From an uncultured Clostridia bacterium (GTDB lineage: Bacteria; Bacillota; Clostridia; Christensenellales; Aristaeellaceae), in contig CAMOUF010000156.1 of NCBI GenBank assembly GCA_946626395.1, positions 1 to 5,616 of the forward strand: a stretch of 5,616 bases of DNA. The letters are read 5' to 3'. Each line of letters begins with the position of its first letter. Positions within the stretch are counted from its first letter, which is position 1. The notes beneath the pieces were generated by a model. It made no database searches and was not told the DNA's origin. It saw nothing but the letters and a program-made list of their open reading frames with translations. Shown here one piece after another: positions 1 to 5,486 of this stretch. Position numbers and translations under genes: made by a program.

Positions 1-157
1 AAAATTCTTCTCCCGTCAGGAAGGGCGGGTCCATATACACACAGTCCACCTGGTTTTCCCAGCGGCTGAAATCGGCCCGGGCGTCCCGCAGCAAAAGATT
101 CCCCTGGCTGCCGTTCAAATGTATTTCCCTGTCGCATTCCACCTGTATCCAAGCCAT
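1..157 (-). CDS. Site-specific DNA methyltransferase, beta-class, N-terminal fragment
   Basis: Reading leftwards from an ATG at 157, 52 codons are in the window and the gene continues past base 1. The fragment reads GNLLLRDARADF at residues 19-30 and then VDCVYMDPPFLTGEEF at about 37-52. DPPF at 43-46 is the catalytic motif IV of amino-methyltransferases that modify adenine N6 or cytosine N4 with S-adenosylmethionine. Motif IV lies this close to the N-terminus with no SAM-binding FxGxG motif before it, and an acidic GxF or GEEF stretch follows. This is the arrangement of the beta class (motif IV, target recognition, motif I), as in CcrM or HinfI-type enzymes. A GGGGAG ribosome site lies 8 nt upstream of the ATG (166-171). 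The start is 26 nt after the stop of the cysteine-cluster gene, so the two are probably co-transcribed. Specificity, and whether a restriction partner exists, cannot be seen. The family call is firm but the target base is unknown. Confidence 0.82.
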   Translation of the reverse strand, partial: MAWIQVECDREIHLNGSQGNLLLRDARADFSRWENQVDCVYMDPPFLTGEEF

Positions 158-183
158 GGGCTTTACTCCCCTTCCAGCGCCGG

Positions 184-666
184 TCAAAAGCTCCCCAGCC
201 GTTCGTTGTATTCGTGCAGAGCGGATAAAAACGCCGCGTGTTCCGAGCATTGGTACAGCAGCCTGCCTGCTTCCTCCACCGCCTGAAGAAAAGCCGGATT
301 CAGGCCGCGCTTTCCATATTCCATCAGAGGACATACTGCCCAGGCCCGCCTGTCCATTTTCGCCCCCTCGGGGCTTGGCAGCAGCGGAAACAGGCGGCAG
401 GCCAGGGGACGCGCATCCCGTTCGCAAACGCCCTCGCAGTTGAGCAGGGTAAGGCCCGGCAGAACGCCGTCGTCTGTGCTCAGGGAAAAGCCCCAGAGCA
501 GCGGATCATACAGCGCTTCTTCCCCCGGAAACAGCAGCATGCCGCCCTGTCCGTCCTCGTCGCTCTGGCAGCAGGCCCCGCCGCAGCAGCGCCCGCAGTC
601 CGTTTTCAGCGGCGTGACATGGTTCAGCATTTCCCGTGCCTTGATCACCGCTGTCAGCGCGTCCAT
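184..666 (-). CDS. YkgJ-like cysteine-cluster protein (putative metal or Fe-S binding)
   Basis: This is a 160-residue soluble protein with ten cysteines in a patterned array. The cysteines are C24, C27, C28, C32 and C33 (DCGRCCGGACC), then C77, C81 and C90 (CEGVCERDARPLACRLFPL), then C112 (VCPL) and C140. A CxxC(C) cluster followed by C-x3-C and a conserved RPxxCRxFP-like segment is the signature of the UPF0153/YkgJ family, thought to bind zinc or an iron-sulfur cluster. No catalytic activity is established for the family. I chose the ATG at 666 over an upstream TTG at 738. The extra 24 residues would start inside the -35 box of the predicted promoter, while 666 has a GGGGGG purine run 7 nt upstream and a leader of about 37 nt. 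The purine run is an unusual ribosome site. No signal peptide or membrane segment is visible. It is first in a probable operon with the methyltransferase and divergent from cca. The family call is good; the function is unknown. Confidence 0.78.
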   Translation of the reverse strand: MDALTAVIKAREMLNHVTPLKTDCGRCCGGACCQSDEDGQGGMLLFPGEEALYDPLLWGFSLSTDDGVLPGLTLLNCEGVCERDARPLACRLFPLLPSPEGAKMDRRAWAVCPLMEYGKRGLNPAFLQAVEEAGRLLYQCSEHAAFLSALHEYNERLGSF

Positions 667-709
667 CCCTTGTCCCCCCGCTTCTTTGTCGCCTTGTACT
701 ATAATCTGT

Positions 710-738
710 ATTTTATCACGAAATCCAGGGATTGACAA
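710..738 (-). promoter_or_regulatory. Predicted sigma-A promoter for the cysteine-cluster gene and methyltransferase
   Basis: On the minus strand TTGTCA (738-733, 5 of 6 to consensus) is followed by a 17-nt spacer and TAAAAT (715-710, 5 of 6). TGA just before the hexamer makes it an extended -10. The expected start is near 703, giving a leader of about 37 nt to the ATG at 666. Its -35 box occupies nearly the same base pairs as the -35 box of the cca promoter on the other strand. Confidence 0.65.
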
Positions 739-760
739 GGCGGGATTCCCTGATTAATAT
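732..760 (+). promoter_or_regulatory. Predicted sigma-A promoter for cca
   Basis: A perfect TTGACA (732-737) is followed by a 17-nt spacer and TAATAT (755-760, 4 of 6 to TATAAT). Transcription should begin near 767, leaving a leader of about 25 nt before the cca ATG at 792. The weak -10 is the less certain part. The promoter shares its -35 base pairs with the divergent promoter. Confidence 0.6.
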
Positions 761-780
761 GGGATTGAAAAAGAAAAAAG

Positions 781-790
781 AAGGTGATCC
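781..790 (+). promoter_or_regulatory. cca ribosome binding site (extended anti-SD match)
   Basis: AAGGTGATCC sits directly before the cca ATG at 792. Its AGGTGATCC part is complementary over nine bases to the usual bacterial 16S 3' end (GGATCACCT), which is the less common GGUGAUC side of the anti-Shine-Dalgarno. It supports the ATG at 792 over the in-frame ATG at 759 or the TTG at 732, both of which fall inside the promoter. Confidence 0.7.
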
Positions 791-791
791 C

Positions 792-2012
792 ATGACCCTT
801 GATTTACCCCTTCCCGTGCGGGAAGCCCTGACCCGGCTGGAAGATGCCGGCTATGCCGCTTACGCGGTGGGTGGCTGCGTGCGGGATCATGTGCTGAATA
901 AAACGCCCCATGATTATGATATTTGCTCCTCGGCCCGCCCGGAGGAAATGCAAAAAGTATTTGCCAACGAGCGCACCATTGAAACGGGCCTGAAGCACGG
1001 CACCCTCACCGTGCTGCTTCAGGGCATGCCCCTGGAAATCACCACCTTCCGGGTGGATGGGGCCTATTCCGATGGGCGGCACCCGGACTCCGTGCAGTTT
1101 ACCGCCCGGGTGGAGGACGATTTGTCCCGCCGGGACTTTACCATCAACGCCATGGCCTATTCCCCGGCCCGGGGCTTTGCCGATCCCTTCGGGGGCAGAG
1201 AGGACTGCGGACGGGGCCTGATCCGCTGCGTGGGCGACCCGGCGGCCCGCTTTGGGGAGGATGCCCTGCGCATCCTCAGGGCCCTGCGCTTTTCCTCCAA
1301 GCTGGGCTTTCCCATCCACGAAGCCACCGATCGCGCCCTGCGGGCGGGCAAAGAGCAGCTTTGCCATGTGAGCCGGGAGCGCATCGCCGTGGAGCTGACC
1401 GGGCTTTTGCAGGGAAAGGACGCGGGAAAGGCGCTGAAAGCCTATCCCGACGTGATCGCCGTGGTGCTGCCGGAACTGACGCCGCTGATGAACGCCTCCA
1501 AGTGGCCCCTCATCCTGGACACCATCGATAAATGCCCCAATGATCTATACCTGCGCTGGGCGGCCCTGCTTTCCGGGTGCGGCGAAAAAACGGCAAGGGA
1601 CGTTTTAAAGAGCCTGAAAATGTCCGTCAAGATCATGGACACCGTATCCACTCTGGTAGCATGGCAGGACACTGACCTTACTCCCCATACCATTCAGGAA
1701 ATGCTCATGCGGGTCGGCCCCGAGGAAACGGGCCTGCTCATCGACCTGCGGCTGGCCAAGCGGCTGGCAGAAGGCAAAGAACCGGAAGAAGCCGCCATGG
1801 GGGACGCGGAAGCGCTCAAGGAAAAGCTGCGGGCTCTGCTTCAAGAAAACGCCTGCTATACCTTGGGGCAATTGGCCGTCAACGGCAAGGACCTAGCCGC
1901 CCTGGGGCTGTCCGGCCCCGCCCTGGGCGAAACCCTCCATGCTCTCTTGCTTAGGGTGGTAAGAAACGAACTGCCCAACGACCGGGAGGCGCTGCTTCTG
2001 GCGGCTAAATAG
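792..2012 (+). CDS. cca: CCA tRNA nucleotidyltransferase (class II)
   Basis: This 406-residue enzyme adds or repairs the 3' CCA of tRNAs using CTP and ATP. The head domain shows the flexible-loop GGCVRD (27-32), the metal-binding DxD as HDYDIC (D41 and D43), the RRDFTINAMAY segment (113-123) and the EDALRILRALRF motif (156-167), which belongs to the nucleotide-recognition region. The RNA-binding middle follows. Where many relatives carry an HD phosphohydrolase-like motif (ALLHDIG), this protein reads ALLSGCG (258-264), so an HD hydrolase activity is not expected. The C-terminal segment LAVNGKDLAALGLSGPALGE (361-380) matches the usual tail domain of Firmicute CCA enzymes. The sequence alone does not fully separate CCA-adding enzymes from poly(A) polymerases. 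However, tRNA-Val downstream lacks encoded CCA and the protein has the Firmicute tail, so CCA addition is the natural reading. The gene has its own promoter. No terminator is visible after it, and the next promoter begins three bases past the stop. Confidence 0.93.
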   Translation: MTLDLPLPVREALTRLEDAGYAAYAVGGCVRDHVLNKTPHDYDICSSARPEEMQKVFANERTIETGLKHGTLTVLLQGMPLEITTFRVDGAYSDGRHPDSVQFTARVEDDLSRRDFTINAMAYSPARGFADPFGGREDCGRGLIRCVGDPAARFGEDALRILRALRFSSKLGFPIHEATDRALRAGKEQLCHVSRERIAVELTGLLQGKDAGKALKAYPDVIAVVLPELTPLMNASKWPLILDTIDKCPNDLYLRWAALLSGCGEKTARDVLKSLKMSVKIMDTVSTLVAWQDTDLTPHTIQEMLMRVGPEETGLLIDLRLAKRLAEGKEPEEAAMGDAEALKEKLRALLQENACYTLGQLAVNGKDLAALGLSGPALGETLHALLLRVVRNELPNDREALLLAAK

Positions 2013-2015
2013 GGA

Positions 2016-2044
2016 TTGACTTTTTTCCCTATCCCGCATATAAT
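2016..2044 (+). promoter_or_regulatory. Strong sigma-A promoter of the cysE-cysS operon
   Basis: TTGACT (2016-2021) is followed by a 17-nt spacer and a perfect TATAAT (2039-2044). The start is expected at about 2049-2051, exactly where the 5' strand of the T-box stem I begins (CCGTGC at 2049). The -35 box lies three bases after the cca stop codon. Confidence 0.85.
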
Positions 2045-2227
2045 GAAACCGTGCGAAGAACGGGAAAAACGTTCGCAGAAACGGAACGGAAAGAGAAGGC
2101 GCGCCACGGGCTGGAAGCGCGCCCGCGTTCAGGCGGACAGTGCCCCCGGGAGCAGCACGGCGGAAAAGCGTTTGTAAACGCGGATATGCCGGGCCGACAG
2201 CGCCGCGTTAAGGCGCAGCCATGAAAA

Positions 2228-2257
2228 AGAGTGGATAAAAGCGGCATGCCGTTCTCT
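2228..2257 (+). promoter_or_regulatory. T-box antiterminator with UGGA bulge
   Basis: AGAG (2228-2231) pairs with CUCU (2254-2257). AGCGG (2240-2244) pairs with CCGUU (2249-2253) across a CAUG loop. The 5' strand has a bulge of about 8 nt, UGGAUAAA (2232-2239), and the 3' strand has none, as in known T-box antiterminators. UGGA is complementary to UCCA, the acceptor end of a tRNA with U at position 73, which is the conserved discriminator of tRNA-Cys. The fold uses bases 2244-2256 that otherwise form the left arm of the terminator, so the two structures exclude each other. The canonical ACCGCG that normally follows UGGN is missing. Confidence 0.75.
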
Positions 2258-2279
2258 AAGGGGAGCGGCATGCGTTTTT
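2244..2279 (+). terminator. Intrinsic terminator (attenuator) of the T-box leader
   Basis: Thirteen base pairs form between 2244-2256 and 2261-2273 (GCATGCCGTTCTC with GGGGAGCGGCATGC minus the loop-side G), including two G-U pairs, closed by a UAAG loop. After one G comes a run of five T (2275-2279), then C and TT. It ends just before the cysE ribosome site, so it decides whether transcription enters cysE. Confidence 0.88.
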
Positions 2280-2284
2280 CTTGT

Positions 2285-2291
2285 GGAGGGG
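2285..2291 (+). promoter_or_regulatory. cysE ribosome binding site, decides a TTG start
   Basis: GGAGGGG lies 6 nt before TTG at 2298. The alternative in-frame GTG at 2283 lies upstream of this site and directly after the terminator T run, with no ribosome site of its own. TTG 2298 is therefore the better start. Confidence 0.8.
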
Positions 2292-2297
2292 ACAAAA

Positions 2298-2978
2298 TTG
2301 TTTGAAACATTAAAGCGCGACCTGGACGCGGTGATCAAGCGCGACCCGGCCGTGCATTCCAAGGCGGAGGTTTTCTTCTGTTATCCCGGGTTCAAGGCCC
2401 TGCGCAGCCATCGGCGGGCGCACCGGGCCTATTTGAAGGGCCATTATTTCCTGGCCCGGCTCATCAACTTTCACTCCTACAAGCACACCGGCATCGATAT
2501 CCACCCCGGGGCCACCATCGGCAGCGGCGTGTTCATCGACCATGGCACCGGCGTGGTCATCGGCGAAACCGCGGAAATCGGCGACGACGTGACCATCTAC
2601 CAGGGCGCGACCCTGGGCGGCACCGGCAAGGACACCGGCAAACGCCACCCCACTTTGGGCCGGGGCGTCACAGTGGGCGCGGGGGCGAAGGTCCTGGGCC
2701 CCATCACCATCGGGGACTATGTGAAGATCGGCGCGGGAGCCATCGTGCTCAAGGACGTGCCCGCCCACTGTACCGTTGTGGGCAACCCCGGCCGCGTCGT
2801 CCGGGGCCCCGCCACCCGCACGGAAATCGACCTGAACCACGGCGACCTGCCCGACCCCATGCTGGAAAAGGTACAGGCCATCGAAGGCAAACTGGAGCAA
2901 TTGGAAATGGAAACCGAGGGCCAGCACGACTGCGAGCGCTGCGCCCTCACCGACTGCCCTGCAAGAAAAGCAGAATAA
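2298..2978 (+). CDS. cysE: Serine O-acetyltransferase
   Basis: This 226-residue cytosolic enzyme transfers acetyl from acetyl-CoA to L-serine, giving O-acetylserine, the precursor that cysteine synthase turns into cysteine. A short helical N-terminus (1-62) precedes a left-handed beta-helix of hexapeptide repeats (about 65-152). Catalytic positions are visible: D67 in GIDIHP, D81 and H82 in DHGTGVVIGE, and H117 in KRHPTLG. By spacing these correspond to D143, D157, H158 and H193 of the E. coli enzyme. The N-terminus is far shorter than in E. coli, as is usual in Bacillus- and Clostridium-type forms. The C-terminal tail (about 190-226) has a charged helix and then DCERCALTDC (211-220) with three cysteines. 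It ends in KAE, lacking the terminal isoleucine that docks E. coli CysE into CysK. The gene starts with TTG at 2298, follows the T-box attenuator and lies 30 nt before cysS. Confidence 0.95.
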   Translation: MFETLKRDLDAVIKRDPAVHSKAEVFFCYPGFKALRSHRRAHRAYLKGHYFLARLINFHSYKHTGIDIHPGATIGSGVFIDHGTGVVIGETAEIGDDVTIYQGATLGGTGKDTGKRHPTLGRGVTVGAGAKVLGPITIGDYVKIGAGAIVLKDVPAHCTVVGNPGRVVRGPATRTEIDLNHGDLPDPMLEKVQAIEGKLEQLEMETEGQHDCERCALTDCPARKAE

Positions 2979-3008
2979 TATTACGTTTATATAAGGGAGG
3001 AACACACA

Positions 3009-4406
3009 ATGCAAATTTACAACAGCGCTACCCGGAAAAAGGAAGAATTCGTGCCCCTGCATCCCGGCAAAGTGGGCATTTACGCCTGCGGCCCCACGGT
3101 GTACGATTATTTCCACATCGGCAATGCCCGTCCCTTCATCACCTTCGACGTGCTGCGGCGCTACTTTGAGCACCGGGGCTATGAAGTGACCTTCGTGCAG
3201 AACTTCACCGACATCGACGACAAGATGATCAAGCGGGCCAACAAGGAAGGCATCACCGTGAAGGAACTGGGCGACCGGTTCATCAAAGAGTATTACCAGG
3301 ACGCCAAGTCCCTGGGCATCCGGCCCGCCACCGTGCACCCCCGTGCCACGGAGCACATCGGCGAAATCATTCATCTGGTCAAGACCTTAGAGGACAAGGG
3401 CTTCGCCTACGAAGTGAACGGCGACGTGTACTTTGACACCAAAAAGGATTCCGGCTACGGAAAGCTCAGCGGCCAGAACATGGACGATCTGGAAGCCGGG
3501 GCCCGCATCGACGTGGACGAGGTGAAAAAGAACCCCGCCGACTTCGCCCTCTGGAAGGCCCAGAAGCCCAACGAGCCCGCCTGGAAATCCCCCTGGGGCA
3601 TGGGCCGTCCCGGCTGGCATATCGAATGCAGCGCCATGAGCATGAAATACCTGGGCGAAACCTTTGATATTCACTGCGGCGGCAAGGACCTGCTCTTCCC
3701 CCACCACGAAAACGAGGTGGCCCAGAGCGAGTGCGCCACCGGCAAGCCCTTCGCCCGGTACTGGATGCACAACGGCTTTATCAACATCGACAACGAAAAA
3801 ATGAGCAAATCCCTGGGCAATTTCTTCACTGTGCGGGACATCGTGAAGGAATACAATCCCGAGGATATCCGCATGTTCATGCTGTCCGCCCATTACCGCT
3901 CCCCCGTGAATTTCAGCCGGGACATGGTGGCCCAGGCCCACGCCTCCCTGCAGCGGCTGTACACCGCCCGGGAAAACCTGCTGTTCCTGAAAAAGAACGC
4001 CAAGGACACTCCCCTGACGGCGGAGGAGGAAGCCCTGCTTCAGCGGGTAAAGGAGGACGGCGCGCGCTTTGACGCCGCCATGGACGATGACCTGAACACC
4101 GCCGATGCCCTGGGCGCCATTTTTGAAATCGTGAAGGACGCTAACGTGAGCCTGAATGATCAAAGCAGCAAGGCCGCCGTGGAAGGCGTGCTGACAATGC
4201 TGAAGGAATTGACCGGCGTGCTGGGCTTGCTCATGAAGGACGCCGAAGAGGGCCTGCCTGCCGATATCCAACAGATGGCTGACGAACGCGCCCAGGCCCG
4301 CAAGGAAAAGAACTGGAAGCGCAGCGACGAACTGCGCGACGCCCTGGCCGCCGCGGGCTATCTGGTAAAGGATACGCCCCAGGGACAGAATATTACCAAG
4401 GTGTGA
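3009..4406 (+). CDS. cysS: Cysteinyl-tRNA synthetase
   Basis: This class I synthetase charges tRNA-Cys with cysteine using ATP. It has 465 residues, close to the usual bacterial length. YACGPTVYDYFHIGNARPF (25-43) contains the HIGH-type signature HIGN (36-39). KMSKS lies at 264-268 within NEKMSKSLGNFF. The zinc that recognises the cysteine thiol is held by C27, C207 (GWHIECSAM), H232 and E236 (FPHHENEVAQSE), all present. The anticodon-binding helical region (about 335-440) and the usual ending NWKRSDELRDALAAAGYLVKDT complete the protein. The start is ATG 3009 with AGGGAGGA about 7 nt upstream. It follows cysE by 30 nt with no terminator between, so the same Cys T-box should control it. T-box control fits, because the enzyme's own substrate tRNA is the signal sensed. 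No missing residues were seen. Confidence 0.98.
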   Translation: MQIYNSATRKKEEFVPLHPGKVGIYACGPTVYDYFHIGNARPFITFDVLRRYFEHRGYEVTFVQNFTDIDDKMIKRANKEGITVKELGDRFIKEYYQDAKSLGIRPATVHPRATEHIGEIIHLVKTLEDKGFAYEVNGDVYFDTKKDSGYGKLSGQNMDDLEAGARIDVDEVKKNPADFALWKAQKPNEPAWKSPWGMGRPGWHIECSAMSMKYLGETFDIHCGGKDLLFPHHENEVAQSECATGKPFARYWMHNGFINIDNEKMSKSLGNFFTVRDIVKEYNPEDIRMFMLSAHYRSPVNFSRDMVAQAHASLQRLYTARENLLFLKKNAKDTPLTAEEEALLQRVKEDGARFDAAMDDDLNTADALGAIFEIVKDANVSLNDQSSKAAVEGVLTMLKELTGVLGLLMKDAEEGLPADIQQMADERAQARKEKNWKRSDELRDALAAAGYLVKDTPQGQNITKV

Positions 4407-4444
4407 TGCTCACCGCTTCCATCGACGCATAAAGGAGGCCGCCC

Positions 4445-5314
4445 ATGAAACGAATGCTGCTGTTTTGCCTGGCCGCTGTGCTCTGCCTTTCCTCCGCCTG
4501 CGCCGAAACCCGGCAGCGCTATATTGAGCTGGAAGGCGATCAGGAGGAGATCACGGAAACCCTGTATGAAAGCGCCTTGGGCTTTTCCTTTTGGTACGAC
4601 GCCGATCGCCTGACCGTGGATGAAGGCATGTCGGAATCCGGCCAAAGCCTGATCCTTTCTCCCCAAGACAGCGATTTGCCTATCTACCTGGAAATCATGC
4701 TGGCCGGGGCGCTGGACACGGAAAGCTTCAACTATCTGGATGAAAACGCCGAAGCCGACACCGAATATGAATTCGACGTGACGGAAGCGGGCGGCGACAT
4801 CACTTATTTCCAAAAGCCCTTTGAATATAACCCGGACCTCGTGACCGTTTTCTATACCTTGGAGGAAGGAAACGATTTCGCTGCCGCCTATGCCTGCTTC
4901 CCGGAGGAGGCGGCGGAGGGCTATGGCGAGGTGTTCCTTCGTCTGCTGTCCACTCTGACCTTCCGTCCCCTGCCCGCCCTGGCGCTGGAGTGGGGCCCGG
5001 AAAACGAGGAGGACGAGGACTGGGAGGAAGGAGAAGCCCTGGTGATCTTCACCGCCCGAAAGCCCCTTTCGGATTTCCAGCTGCTGGCCCTGGACCTGCC
5101 GGACATGGAGGACGCTGACGCGCCGGAATACCTGATCGAAACCGTGTACCGGCATCCCGGCCTGGCTGCCGGGGAAAGCCTGACGCTGCCGCTGATCTTT
5201 TACGGCGACATGAGCAACAACGGCGTTTCCTTCGTGGACGCGGAGGGAAACGTCTGCCGTTATGCCATCGATGTCAGCGGACGAGACGGCTCCCTGCTGC
5301 TGTGGGCTTTTTAA
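4445..5314 (+). CDS. Secreted acidic protein of unknown function, third gene of the cysE-cysS operon
   Basis: This 289-residue protein is not recognised. MKRMLLFCLAAVLCLSSACA (1-20) is a clear signal peptide: a positive start, a hydrophobic core and an A-C-A cleavage site before E21. The cysteine at 19 does not sit in a clean lipobox, since S16 stands where leucine is expected, so a lipoprotein is possible but less likely. The mature part seems to have two halves. Residues 35-175 begin with an aromatic segment (ALGFSFWYDADRL, 44-56) of the kind seen in small exported domains. Residues 177-289 begin after a strongly acidic stretch (PENEEDEDWEEGE, 185-197), are rich in alternating hydrophobic strands and could be immunoglobulin-like; this is inference. 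No catalytic motif or further membrane segment is visible. AAAGGAGG (4431-4438) precedes the ATG by 6 nt, and the gap from cysS is 38 nt. Co-transcription suggests expression rises with cysteine limitation, but no functional link is shown. Confidence 0.8.
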   Translation: MKRMLLFCLAAVLCLSSACAETRQRYIELEGDQEEITETLYESALGFSFWYDADRLTVDEGMSESGQSLILSPQDSDLPIYLEIMLAGALDTESFNYLDENAEADTEYEFDVTEAGGDITYFQKPFEYNPDLVTVFYTLEEGNDFAAAYACFPEEAAEGYGEVFLRLLSTLTFRPLPALALEWGPENEEDEDWEEGEALVIFTARKPLSDFQLLALDLPDMEDADAPEYLIETVYRHPGLAAGESLTLPLIFYGDMSNNGVSFVDAEGNVCRYAIDVSGRDGSLLLWAF

Positions 5315-5329
5315 GAAAAACTGGAGCAA

Positions 5330-5371
5330 GGAGGAGGGGAGTTTGATGGCTTTACGTGCTCCCCCTCCTCC
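5330..5371 (+). repeat. GC-rich inverted repeat (hairpin) after the secreted-protein gene
   Basis: GGAGGAGGGGAG (5330-5341) pairs with CTCCCCCTCCTCC (5359-5371) over 12 bp with one bulged C and a 17-nt loop. It lies 15 nt after the stop at 5314 and may end or protect the operon transcript. No T run follows (ATCTGAAC), so it is not a standard intrinsic terminator. The left arm also resembles a ribosome site before an ATG at 5346 that opens a 21-codon frame. Nothing else is seen between 5315 and 5400. Confidence 0.55.
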
Positions 5372-5400
5372 ATCTGAACAAAGGCTGTACAGATTCCGTC

Positions 5401-5448
5401 AAAAAATTTAAAAAAGGTATTGACAACCGCCTTTAATTCTGTTATTAT
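5401..5448 (+). promoter_or_regulatory. tRNA operon promoter with UP-element-like A/T tract
   Basis: TTGACA (5420-5425) is followed by a 17-nt spacer and TATTAT (5443-5448, 5 of 6), giving an expected start near 5455. AAAAAATTTAAAAAA (5401-5415) lies about 40-55 bases before that start, the place where the RNA polymerase alpha C-terminal domain binds UP elements. This fits strong stable-RNA expression. Confidence 0.85.
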
Positions 5449-5457
5449 ATCAAATGT

Positions 5458-5479
5458 GCCGCGCAGGAAACGGTGCGGC
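5458..5479 (+). other. Leader hairpin before tRNA-Val
   Basis: GCCGCGC (5458-5464) pairs with GTGCGGC (5473-5479), including one G-U pair, around the loop AGGAAACG. It lies in the roughly 32-nt leader between the predicted start and tRNA-Val. There is no T run after it. It may guide processing or simply insulate the tRNA fold. Confidence 0.5.
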
Positions 5480-5486
5480 GGAGCGG

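Larger units (their letters stand above)
2049..2282 (+). promoter_or_regulatory. T-box riboswitch leader, cysteine-specific (tRNA-Cys sensing)
   Basis: The leader folds by hand into T-box architecture. Stem I base: CCGUGC 2049-2054 with GCACGG 2155-2160. A purine-rich kink-turn-like loop follows (GAAGAA 2055-2060 opposite GGAGCA 2149-2154), then helix CGGG 2061-2064 with CCCG 2145-2148. The specifier loop is AAAAAC 2065-2070 opposite AGUGCC 2139-2144, with the Cys codon UGC at 2141-2143. Above it are helix GUUCGC 2071-2076 with GCGGAC 2133-2138, then GAACG 2084-2088 with CGUUC 2126-2130. AAAGAGAA and a 7-bp stem (2098-2104 with 2117-2123) carry a GGCUGGAA apical loop like the conserved distal T-box region. 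Two linker hairpins follow (2168-2181 and 2200-2216), then the antiterminator and the terminator. In this family uncharged tRNA pairs with the specifier and the antiterminator bulge, stabilising readthrough. The downstream cysE and cysS match the UGC specifier. The specifier is followed by C, not the usual purine, and the T-box core is divergent. Confidence 0.85.

Noticed and set aside
238..735. 165-codon plus-strand frame opposite the cysteine-cluster gene
   Set aside because: The minus frame shows a patterned cysteine array, a promoter and a downstream operon partner. The plus frame shows no motif.
732..791. Upstream TTG or ATG start adding 11-20 residues to cca
   Set aside because: These codons fall within the predicted promoter, and the ribosome site points to ATG 792.
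2186..2188. Other TGC triplets in the leader (also 2052-2054) as the specifier
   Set aside because: Only UGC at 2141-2143 falls in the 3' strand of the internal loop between the two stem I helices. The others are in the base helix or the linker.
2221..2238. ATG AAA AAG AGT GGA TAA as a leader peptide
   Set aside because: It has five codons and no ribosome site or Cys codons, and it lies inside the T-box antiterminator. A coding attenuator is not supported.
2310..3374. 354-codon open frame on the minus strand opposite cysE and cysS
   Set aside because: It is a shadow of GC-rich codon use. It covers two well-supported genes and their intergenic gap, and its translation is low-complexity G/A/V/H-rich with no family motifs.
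3387..4271. 294-codon minus-strand frame inside cysS
   Set aside because: It lies entirely opposite the conserved cysS and has no plausible ribosome site or domain.
4358..5329. 323-codon minus-strand frame opposite the secreted-protein gene
   Set aside because: The plus-strand frame has a signal peptide, a strong ribosome site and operon spacing. The minus frame has none of these and crosses the cysS end.
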